A DNA stretch of 18,515 nucleotides from DATIJP01 sp964569185. Lineage in GTDB: Bacteria; Chlamydiota; Chlamydiia; Chlamydiales; Rhabdochlamydiaceae. Positions 6,822 through 13,400 of the stretch are shown here, one piece after another. A program made the translations under genes and the position numbers. How positions within the stretch are numbered: the stretch's first letter is position 1; each line of letters starts with the position of its first letter. The notes under the pieces were generated by a model that searched no databases, was not told the DNA's origin, and worked only from the letters and a program-made list of their open reading frames with translations. The stretch is from assembly GCA_964569185.1 (NCBI GenBank), contig CAZMTP010000034.1, positions 1-18,515 of the forward strand, read 5' to 3'.

Positions 6822-8090
6822 ATGGAAAAGTTAAAAGAGCACCATACCACGCTTCTTGTAGGCATCTATCGCAATACCAAAGAGAAAGCAGCCTGCGAAG
6901 AATCTTTAAACGAATTGGAGCGGCTGGCCGATACGTATGGACTTAAAACGTTGGCTAAGATTGCTTGCCCGATCAAAAAAATCACACCCGCCACTTTTAT
7001 CGGAACAGGAAAAGTCAAAGAGATTTTGGCGGTTGCTGAAGATCAAAATATCGATCTGGTTATTTTTGATGATGAGATCACTCCTTATCAGCAACGCAAC
7101 TTAGAAAAAGCACTCAAACGCTCTGTGATCGACCGCACCGAATTGATTATTGAAGTGTTTGCTCAAAGAGCGCAATCCAAAGAGGCGCGGCTGCAGATTG
7201 AGCTGGCTAAAGTCAAATATGAAATGCCTCGGCTCAAGCGCCTATGGACCCACTTGTCACGCCAAGTATCTGGCGGCGCCGGCTACTTAAAAGGAGAAGG
7301 AGAAAAGCAGATTGAGCTGGACCGTAGGCTATTGCGCCATCGCTTAGTCCGTTTGGAAAAAGAGATCAAAGAAGTGCGCGCGCAACGAAAACTTCAGAGA
7401 GCGGCAAGAGAACGCTCTGAAATTCCCACCTTTGCCATTGTTGGCTACACAAACTCTGGTAAATCGACGCTTCTAAAAGCGCTGACAAAAGCGGCTGTTT
7501 TAACAGAAGATAAACTATTTGCCACACTCGATACCACCACGCGCTCTTTTATTTTGCCAAGCAAACAGCATATTTTGCTGATTGATACGGTTGGTTTTAT
7601 TAGAAAAATTCCGCACTCATTGATCGCGGCTTTTAAAAGCACGCTTGAGGAAGCAGTGCATACCGATATTTTGCTCCACATCATCGATGCCAGCCATCCG
7701 ACAGCATTGATGCAAGCAGAGGCAACAAAAAAGGTGCTCAAGGAGTTGGGAGCTGAAGATCATCCGATGATTACTGTTCTTAATAAAATCGATCTTAATC
7801 CCAATCCGGCAACAGTGCAAAAATTACGGATTCTTTACCCTAAAACGGTGGCCATTTCCGCATTGCATCGTGTGGGATTCCAAGAGCTTTTAGAACTGAT
7901 GATGAAAGAGATCCAAGCGATGCGCTGCACACTCAAATTGCGCATTCCGCAGACCCACTATGCGCTGGTGAGCGAGATCATGAAACAGGGAAAAATTCTT
8001 TCTATTGATTATGACGAAAATGATATTCTTATCTATGCTGATATACCGTCTAATTTAGAACATAAGGTATTGAAATTTGTCTACAAGTGA
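6822..8090 (+). CDS. hflX: Ribosome-associated GTPase HflX
   Basis: HflX is a GTPase that binds the large ribosomal subunit and, in studied bacteria, splits stalled 70S ribosomes under stress. The 422-residue protein has the N-terminal HflX domain (FIGTGKVKEI near 59-68, FDDEITPYQQRNLE near 82-95), the glycine-rich VSGGAGYLKGEGEKQIE linker near 149-165 and a coiled-coil stretch to about 195. The Ras-like domain follows: G1 GYTNSGKST (208-216), G2 LDTTTR (236-241), G3 DTVGF (255-259), G4 NKID (321-324) and G5 SAL (346-348). All GTP-binding motifs are intact. The start ATG has no strong Shine-Dalgarno. The end overlaps radC by 14 bases. Related to the Chlamydia hflX that lies near phnP and mdh. 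Confidence 0.96.
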   Translation: MEKLKEHHTTLLVGIYRNTKEKAACEESLNELERLADTYGLKTLAKIACPIKKITPATFIGTGKVKEILAVAEDQNIDLVIFDDEITPYQQRNLEKALKRSVIDRTELIIEVFAQRAQSKEARLQIELAKVKYEMPRLKRLWTHLSRQVSGGAGYLKGEGEKQIELDRRLLRHRLVRLEKEIKEVRAQRKLQRAARERSEIPTFAIVGYTNSGKSTLLKALTKAAVLTEDKLFATLDTTTRSFILPSKQHILLIDTVGFIRKIPHSLIAAFKSTLEEAVHTDILLHIIDASHPTALMQAEATKKVLKELGAEDHPMITVLNKIDLNPNPATVQKLRILYPKTVAISALHRVGFQELLELMMKEIQAMRCTLKLRIPQTHYALVSEIMKQGKILSIDYDENDILIYADIPSNLEHKVLKFVYK

Positions 8091-8751
8091 ACTTCCTCGC
8101 GAAAGATTGATGCGCGATGGGATTGAAGCGCTCTCTTTCCAGGAGCTGATTGCAATTTTACTCTGTACAGGGACCAAAGGCAAATCGGTGCTTGTTTTGG
8201 CCCAAGAATTGCTCCTCCATTTTAATGGCATTCAAGGATTGCTAGAAGCTTCCATCGAAGAGCTGATAGAAATTAAAGGCATTGGGCGCGCCAAAGCGAT
8301 TTTGCTTAAAGCGGCTTTTGGCATTGCGCTGCGTGCTTCCAAAAGTCAGCAGCCTCTTTCTTTTGTGAAGACTCCAAAACAGGCTTACGAATTTGCGATG
8401 TCTGAGATCGGCCATTTTGATAAAGAGGTGCTGCTTGTGATTCTGCGTGATATCCGAGGGCGCGCCACTCATCATGAAATTGTGGGCATTGGGACTCTTT
8501 CTGAAGTGTTAGTCCACCCGCGCGAGGTGTTCCATCCCGCTGTGCGCCACCGCGCGCATAGCCTGATTGTGGTGCATAACCATCCTAGCGGCGATCCTAG
8601 CCCTTCATTGGCGGATATTGAGCTGACCCATTTCCTTCTACGTTCTTCTAAAGTGATGGGCATCACCCTCGACGACCATCTCATTGTAGCGAGAGAAGGC
8701 TATACCTCTCTGCGTGAAACAGTCGGCGCCAAAGAATTCGGTGCTTATTAA
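8077..8751 (+). CDS. radC: RadC/JAB-domain DNA repair-like protein
   Basis: The 224-residue RadC-family protein has the usual N-terminal motif ELPRERLMRDGIEALS, a helix-hairpin-helix (IKGIGRAKAILLKAA, about 66-80) and a C-terminal MPN/JAMM domain. The metal ligands are present in HNHPSGDPSPSLAD: H167, H169 and D180, with E150 upstream. The cellular role of RadC is unsettled; a repair role was proposed early but is doubted. The only start before the conserved N terminus is TTG at 8077, because an in-frame stop lies at 8071. AAGG at 8064-8067 is a suitable Shine-Dalgarno. It overlaps hflX by 14 bases and is presumably co-translated. Its stop overlaps the opposing antitoxin gene stop by 4 bases. 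Confidence 0.94.
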   Translation: MSTSELPRERLMRDGIEALSFQELIAILLCTGTKGKSVLVLAQELLLHFNGIQGLLEASIEELIEIKGIGRAKAILLKAAFGIALRASKSQQPLSFVKTPKQAYEFAMSEIGHFDKEVLLVILRDIRGRATHHEIVGIGTLSEVLVHPREVFHPAVRHRAHSLIVVHNHPSGDPSPSLADIELTHFLLRSSKVMGITLDDHLIVAREGYTSLRETVGAKEFGAY

Positions 8752-9203
8752 GCTACAGCTGACTGCCATCCTTTAGCCGTATCTTTAAAGAGAATTTCTT
8801 CGTTTATGGTTTCCTCTAGATTAGCTATTTCTCTAAGTAAAGTCGAAATTTTTCCATCTTTAGCATGGATATGTTCTCTATAAAGAAATCGTAAGATTGA
8901 TTCTGAGGGTTTGGGAATAGTAATTTCGCCGCTTTCCCAACGGCGTACCGTTTGTTCGGTCACTCCTATGAGTTTTGCTAAAGTGTTTTGAGACATTAAC
9001 ATTTCATGTCGTAGAAAACGGATTTCATCTCCAGAAAAATCTCTTTTAGAGGTCACCAGAAAGCGGCCAATGGCTTTATGCAGCCCATCAATGTCCTTAA
9101 TAGAAACAGATTTTCCTCGGGCTGTTTCAATATAGTTAAAACCATTGAGAAGATAAATATTGTTTAACCCACATTCTGTGTATTGATAAGGTGAGTGAAT
9201 CAT
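8748..9203 (-). CDS. HTH-type antitoxin, MqsA/HigA-like
   Basis: This is the probable antitoxin and autorepressor of the adjacent DUF4258 gene, 151 residues. The N-terminal half (YTECGLNNIYLLNGF, about 8-22, then IDGLHKAIGRFLV, 38-50) is that of a common family of toxin-linked regulators distantly like MqsA, without zinc cysteine pairs. An Xre-type helix-turn-helix follows at about 60-108, with SQNTLAKLIGVTEQTVRRWE as the DNA-reading part. The C terminus is acidic and may contact the toxin. The ATG follows the toxin stop by 13 bases, and its Shine-Dalgarno (GAGGT, seven bases upstream) lies in that gap, as in a coupled toxin-first operon. The function is inferred from family and gene pairing. 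Confidence 0.82.
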   Translation of the reverse strand: MIHSPYQYTECGLNNIYLLNGFNYIETARGKSVSIKDIDGLHKAIGRFLVTSKRDFSGDEIRFLRHEMLMSQNTLAKLIGVTEQTVRRWESGEITIPKPSESILRFLYREHIHAKDGKISTLLREIANLEETINEEILFKDTAKGWQSAVA

Positions 9204-9216
9204 ATTTTACCTCGCA

Positions 9217-9528
9217 TTAAATGACTGTAACAATTTCCAAGTGATCTTCTTTTATAACGACGACCACTTGGACGATTCTTCCTGCAGAAAAGCGTTTTAA
9301 TTTAATTCGTAAATCACCGTATTTATCCAAAGTAGGACCATCGATCCCTTTCCCTTGTCTAAGAACATCAAATAATTGCATTGAAGTTACCTTTCTTTCC
9401 TTCATTCTTTGTTTTACATGGGGATTGTCCCAGTAAACATTTTCAGATTTTTTCGAGAGCTGATGCGTTTTTTTTACAAGTTCTTCTAATGAACTCTGCA
9501 GTTTTGGAAAATCGAGCAATTTGCCCAT
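9217..9528 (-). CDS. DUF4258 protein, probable toxin
   Basis: This 103-residue protein carries a DUF4258 domain: NPHVKQRMKERKVTSMQLFD (about 35-54) matches the family's 'H..eRm.eR.Is...v' start, and the end, IVQVVVVIKEDHLEIVTVI, is the usual closing strand pair. Such proteins resemble small RelE/BrnT-like toxins and are often encoded beside HTH antitoxins, as here. By inference it would be an RNase or translation inhibitor neutralised by the downstream protein. Residues 1-34 are a charged helical extension. The ATG is preceded by a strong AGGAG (9533-9537), five bases away. It is the first gene of a two-gene operon whose control region holds palindromic TTGACCT motifs. Confidence 0.75.
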   Translation of the reverse strand: MGKLLDFPKLQSSLEELVKKTHQLSKKSENVYWDNPHVKQRMKERKVTSMQLFDVLRQGKGIDGPTLDKYGDLRIKLKRFSAGRIVQVVVVIKEDHLEIVTVI

Positions 9529-9554
9529 TTTGCTCCTAATATTAACGTGGATGG

Positions 9555-9581
9555 TCTTGACCTGTCAAGATGATAGGTCAA
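9555..9581. promoter_or_regulatory. Overlapping palindromes, candidate toxin-antitoxin operator
   Basis: TCTTGAC (9555-9561) and GTCAAGA (9564-9570) form a perfect 7-base inverted repeat around a 2-base centre. TTGACCT (9557-9563) and AGGTCAA (9575-9581) form a second perfect dyad with an 11-base spacer. A third TTGACCT lies at 9651-9657, in the spacer of the mtaB promoter. The site is 27 bases upstream of the toxin start, where an HTH antitoxin would be expected to bind. Confidence 0.5.
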
Positions 9582-9596
9582 AATGTATGGTAAAGA

Positions 9597-9625
9597 AAAA
9601 TAATAATTTTGCGGTTTATTGTCAA
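9597..9625 (-). promoter_or_regulatory. Candidate promoter of the toxin-antitoxin operon
   Basis: On the minus strand, TTGACA (9620-9625) lies 17 bases from TATTTT (9597-9602). A start near 9590 would give a leader of about 60 bases that contains both palindromes and the AGGAG site. A second pair, TTGACA (9563-9568)-18-TAATAT (9539-9544), also fits and overlaps the palindrome, but its start would fall after the Shine-Dalgarno. Confidence 0.4.
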
Positions 9626-9641
9626 AATTGTTTTAAGTTAC

Positions 9642-9670
9642 TTGTCCTTTTTGACCTCTGTAAGCATAAT
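9642..9670 (+). promoter_or_regulatory. mtaB: Candidate promoter of mtaB
   Basis: TTGTCC (9642-9647) is followed after 17 bases by CATAAT (9665-9670). The predicted start near 9677 leaves a short leader with Shine-Dalgarno AGAGGA (9681-9686), eight bases before GTG at 9695. The spacer contains a TTGACCT motif shared with the toxin-antitoxin control region. Confidence 0.45.
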
Positions 9671-9694
9671 CACTCTCCATAGAGGATTTTTGGT

Positions 9695-10951
9695 GTGGAA
9701 AAGCAGAAAAAATACAAGTTGGCCACTTTAGGTTGCCGGACAAATCAATATGAAAGCGAAGCGTATGCAGCGCAGTTGCGCGCGCTTGGGTACGAAGAGG
9801 CCCAAGGCGAAGAAAAGGCCGACATATGCATCGTTAATACGTGCACCATCACTGAGGAAGCAGACCGTTCCTCCCGCTATCAGGTGCGTCTTCTGGCACG
9901 GCACCATCCTGGAAGCAAACTGCTCGTGACCGGCTGTTTGGCGGATCGTCTTCCTGAAGAGATCAGAAAAATGGAGGGAGTGTCGCATGTGGTGGCTAAT
10001 CAGGAAAAAGAAAAGCTGTTAAATCTGCTTTTTCTTGAAGAAGAGCTCCCGGAGTTTGCGATCGATGCATTTGGAGGACACACGCGCGCTTTTGTCAAGG
10101 TGCAAGATGGCTGCAACAGTTTTTGCACCTACTGCATCGTTCCTTATGTGCGCGGCAGATCACGCTCGCGCCCCATCGAAGAGATTGTAACTGAAATTAA
10201 AATACTCATCAAAAATGGATACAAAGAGGTGGTTTTAACAGGGATTAATATTGGCGATTTTGATGGGGGAGAAGGGAGTCCCCACCGGCTTGCCGATTTA
10301 GTGCGTGCTGTAGATCAGATTGAAGGGTTAGAGCGGCTGCGGCTTTCCTCGATTGATCCGATGCAAGTGGACGCGCCCTTGCAAGAGGCGCTGATGTCTG
10401 GGAAAAAAACGTGCCATAGCATGCATCTAGTGCTGCAATCAGGTTCCAATGTGATCTTAAAACGGATGAATCGTCAATACACCCGTCAGCAATTCCTTGA
10501 TACTGTAGAGAGATTTCGAAAGTTTTCTTCCGATTTTACTTTTACTACAGACATCATTGTCGGTTTTCCTGGGGAGACCAAGCAAGATTTTGAGGAAACT
10601 CTAGAGATTATGAAACAGGTGCAATTCGCAAAAGTTCATATGTTCCCTTACAGCCCAAGAAAACGGACACGCGCGGCTCTTTATCCCAACCAACTTTCTC
10701 AAGAGGTGATCGAAGAGCGCAAACAGCTGGTGCTGCGGACTGCAGAGCAGATGACTTTTGAACTAAGACAAAATTATGTGGGTAAAACGATGCAGGTATT
10801 ACTGGAAGGAAAGGAACAGGACTATTTTTCTTCGCATTCTGATAATTTTTTGCGTGTTTTAGTGAAAGGGGAAGGACTAAAATCCAATCAACTTATCCCT
10901 GTGCACTGTATAGAAAATCAGCCTGAGGGGTTAATCGCACATGCAAATTAA
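9695..10951 (+). CDS. mtaB: tRNA t6A37 methylthiotransferase MtaB
   Basis: This radical-SAM enzyme adds a methylthio group to t6A at position 37 of ANN-decoding tRNAs. The 418-residue protein has the N-terminal methylthiotransferase domain with cluster cysteines C14 (LGCRTNQYES), C50 (NTCTITEEAD) and C81 (VTGCLADR). The radical-SAM motif CNSFCTYC (C140, C144, C147) comes next, then VPYVRGRSRSRP and the conserved VVLTGINIGDF and TTDIIVGFPGET. A C-terminal TRAM-like part begins near YVGKTMQVLLEG. The NTCT-I-TEEAD-RSSR pattern fits MtaB rather than MiaB (LNTCSVR) or RimO. GTG is the start, supported by AGAGGA eight bases upstream. The end overlaps the next gene by 11 bases. Confidence 0.93.
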   Translation: MEKQKKYKLATLGCRTNQYESEAYAAQLRALGYEEAQGEEKADICIVNTCTITEEADRSSRYQVRLLARHHPGSKLLVTGCLADRLPEEIRKMEGVSHVVANQEKEKLLNLLFLEEELPEFAIDAFGGHTRAFVKVQDGCNSFCTYCIVPYVRGRSRSRPIEEIVTEIKILIKNGYKEVVLTGINIGDFDGGEGSPHRLADLVRAVDQIEGLERLRLSSIDPMQVDAPLQEALMSGKKTCHSMHLVLQSGSNVILKRMNRQYTRQQFLDTVERFRKFSSDFTFTTDIIVGFPGETKQDFEETLEIMKQVQFAKVHMFPYSPRKRTRAALYPNQLSQEVIEERKQLVLRTAEQMTFELRQNYVGKTMQVLLEGKEQDYFSSHSDNFLRVLVKGEGLKSNQLIPVHCIENQPEGLIAHAN

Positions 10952-11975
10952 AATCGCAGAGCGGCTCCATCCTTTTTCACATCAGAGCGGCACCTTTTGC
11001 CTGATCCCTTATACAACATGGGAAGTGCAGATCTTTCCCACGCGCCTTTATTTTCGCCATTTAATCCACTCCAAAGATTTTGATTTACGACTTTCGTTTA
11101 AGGGACCGATCAAAAATTTCACACTGGAGCAAGATCTAGAACATGGAGTGATTCGCGTATTTGGCGAGTCACTAGAAGGCTATATAGAATACCTGATTGT
11201 AAAAGATACCCTCCAATTTAAGAAATTGCCGATCGCAGGCATTCTTTGTGGCAATACAACGGTTCATAAAGGGATGGTCTACCCCTTGCCTATTGAGGCT
11301 TTTACGCTTGCCGAATCAAAAGAGCGGCTCTCTTTAGGAATGCACCGCTCCCAAGATTGGGACAATGTAAAACGGCGCCTAGATTTAAAAGAAATTTTTC
11401 CTGCCTGGTTACGACTTGCAGCGCTGATTCCAGAAGAGAAAACAAAACCCATTCCCAATGAGGGCACACTCACATTATTAAATCAGTGCAAGCAGGCCAT
11501 CGAAAGCGAAGATAAAACGGAGTTGTGCACACTCTTTACGCAGCTGTTTCAAGCCGGTTTGCAAGGGATTTTGGCCCCCCGCCTAACGGATGAAAATTTC
11601 TTAGGGATTGCGCCCGAAGGAAAGACTTCAGGTTTTCCACTTATCCTTCTGCATGAAGGAGCGCACTTGATTAAGAGTCTATTTTTCAAAGAAGAACAGG
11701 ACACAGTTTATATACTTCCTTTGCTGCCCCCAGAGTTTCATAGCGGCCGCCTTCTGCTTGGAGAGGAGATTGCGATCGAATGGTCTAAAAAACTAATTAA
11801 AAAAATAATTTGGAAAAGCCCTATAGACCGTGAAATTCGTTTAAATCTGCAAAGACCAATCCAATCGTTCCGTTTACGCCATTCTATGAGAGATCATGGT
11901 AAAAAAATATTTAAAGATGAGAGTTTTATTTTAAAAGCTGGTAAAACGGTTTTTCTAGATCAATTTAAGAAATAG
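10941..11975 (+). CDS. Unknown protein near glgB; GH-like C-terminal segment
   Basis: I do not recognise a named family for this 344-residue protein. It has no signal peptide or membrane helix. The N-terminal third is beta-rich (TTWEVQIFPTRLYFRHL, about 25-41, and LDLKEIFPAWLRLAALIP). Residues 255-292 (VYILPLLPPEF, then WSKKLIKKIIWKS) recall the beta-sandwich that ends GH95- and GH65-type glycoside hydrolases, where the pattern 'LLPALP..W..G' then 'W..G.l..a.i.S' recurs. From memory, Chlamydia also keeps a conserved hypothetical gene next to glgB (about CT865). A carbohydrate-related role is therefore a reasonable guess, but no catalytic residues are identified. The ATG overlaps mtaB by 11 bases, and the 3' end overlaps the opposing permease gene by 11 bases. 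Confidence 0.8.
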   Translation: MQIKIAERLHPFSHQSGTFCLIPYTTWEVQIFPTRLYFRHLIHSKDFDLRLSFKGPIKNFTLEQDLEHGVIRVFGESLEGYIEYLIVKDTLQFKKLPIAGILCGNTTVHKGMVYPLPIEAFTLAESKERLSLGMHRSQDWDNVKRRLDLKEIFPAWLRLAALIPEEKTKPIPNEGTLTLLNQCKQAIESEDKTELCTLFTQLFQAGLQGILAPRLTDENFLGIAPEGKTSGFPLILLHEGAHLIKSLFFKEEQDTVYILPLLPPEFHSGRLLLGEEIAIEWSKKLIKKIIWKSPIDREIRLNLQRPIQSFRLRHSMRDHGKKIFKDESFILKAGKTVFLDQFKK

Positions 11976-13353
11976 TTTTCCTAGAAAACAAGAAGATCAG
12001 TAGCGGGCCTAAAGAAAAAAGCAGCACTCCTCCAAAGAGAAGTTCTACATATAGTGTCTTGTTTGCAATGGGAAGCTGCTCTGGTGGGAAAAAGCCGATC
12101 ACGATGGCAAAGAGCGCGCTTATAAATCCCAAAGCACAAACAAAAATAATCCCTGCTTTTCCTCCCGGAATTTTATAGGGGCGGACCGTGTGCGGCTGCT
12201 TAAAGCGCAAGATCAGCGCCGAAGCAAAAAGCAGTAGATACATCATCAAGTAGAGAATCGAAAGAATCGCCGTCAATATCCAAAGCCCCTCATTAAATGA
12301 GGGCAATAATGCAAACACAAACGTGAGAACGGAGACAATGCAGGCCTGCGCAATCAAAAGCGCACTCGGCATCTGCTGTTTATTGACTTTTCTAAAAAGA
12401 GGAGGAAGATCTCCTTCTTCTGCCGCTGCTAAAAGCGCTTTTGTAGGGCCAGCTACCCAGGTGCTTACAGAAGCCAGCGCTCCAATCGCGATACAGATGG
12501 CCAAGTAAGGCGTGAGCGCATTGAGCTGATACGATTCTAAAAAAACAGCGATCGCTTGCAAAGAGCCGGCCACGAGATTAATCTCTTGTTGCGGCACCAC
12601 AAGCGCAATCGATAAAATGCCAGGAATTGAAAGCGCTAAAATAAGAAGCGCAGAAAAAAGAATCGCCTTGGGAAAATCTTTGCGCGGATTCTTCACATCT
12701 TTGGCGTGGACAGCAGACATCTCGATGCCTGCAAGGCTGAGCATCACGCCTGCAAATAGGGCCCAATGGTTAACTGAGCTCATATCAGGAAAAAAACTGT
12801 TCCAGTTAAATTCAATATGGGAAGGGCGCTTCGTCACAAGCCACAGTGCACCCAAAATAATAATAAAAAGCCCTGGAAGAAAGGTGCCTAAAATCATGCC
12901 TATAGTGCTGACCCACCCAGACACACGCATCCCTTTCAAATTCACAAGCGTGATGGCCCAAAACAGCGCCAGAATGGTGCCGCAAGTATAAAGTTTATTG
13001 TTGGCAAGTGCAGGATCAAAAATATAGGCAAGGGTGACTGCCACAAAGGAAAGAATGGTTGGATACCAGACAATATTTTGAAACCAGAGCAGCCACGCCG
13101 AGAGAAATCCGAGTCGCTGGCCGAGTGCTTCTTTGACCCAGAAAAAGATGCCGCCCAATTTGGGGAATGTGGAAGCCAACTCTGCAGATACAAGCGCTGA
13201 TGGAATAAAAAATGTTAAAGTGGCTAAAAGAATAAAAAATACAGAGGAAAAACCATATTCTGCAGTGACAGGCCAGTTTTTAATACTGCCGATAATGGCC
13301 ACATTGATCATGGTCAGCATAAATACTGAAAGTGGTTTATTAGAAGTTTCCAT
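11965..13353 (-). CDS. GadC/XasA-like amino acid antiporter (APC superfamily)
   Basis: This inner-membrane transporter is of the glutamate:GABA antiporter family. About twelve helices are visible. Blocks shared with GadC include FFPDMSSV, SAVHAKDVKNPRKDFP, INLVAGSLQ, STWVAGPTKALL, YKIPGGKAG and YVELLFG. Pathogenic Chlamydia carry a XasA homologue, and glutamate is a plausible import. The protein stops just after the last helix (LLIFLFSRKTIS), so the C-terminal plug that closes E. coli GadC at neutral pH is missing. Start: the frame stays open to a TTG at 13413 (482 residues) and has ATGs at 13389 and 13353. The last is chosen because METSNKPLSVFML aligns with family N termini and leaves room for the divergent glgB ribosome binding site. 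Confidence 0.88.
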   Translation of the reverse strand: METSNKPLSVFMLTMINVAIIGSIKNWPVTAEYGFSSVFFILLATLTFFIPSALVSAELASTFPKLGGIFFWVKEALGQRLGFLSAWLLWFQNIVWYPTILSFVAVTLAYIFDPALANNKLYTCGTILALFWAITLVNLKGMRVSGWVSTIGMILGTFLPGLFIIILGALWLVTKRPSHIEFNWNSFFPDMSSVNHWALFAGVMLSLAGIEMSAVHAKDVKNPRKDFPKAILFSALLILALSIPGILSIALVVPQQEINLVAGSLQAIAVFLESYQLNALTPYLAICIAIGALASVSTWVAGPTKALLAAAEEGDLPPLFRKVNKQQMPSALLIAQACIVSVLTFVFALLPSFNEGLWILTAILSILYLMMYLLLFASALILRFKQPHTVRPYKIPGGKAGIIFVCALGFISALFAIVIGFFPPEQLPIANKTLYVELLFGGVLLFSLGPLLIFLFSRKTIS

Positions 13354-13400
13354 TCTTTTCTTGAAAAAGTTATAAGGATGAAAGAGCATAGGAAAAAAAG

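Noticed and set aside
12617..12991. Open frame of 124 codons antisense to the permease gene
   Set aside because: It is the complement of a helix-rich transporter gene with strong family matches. The frame has no motif or ribosome binding site.
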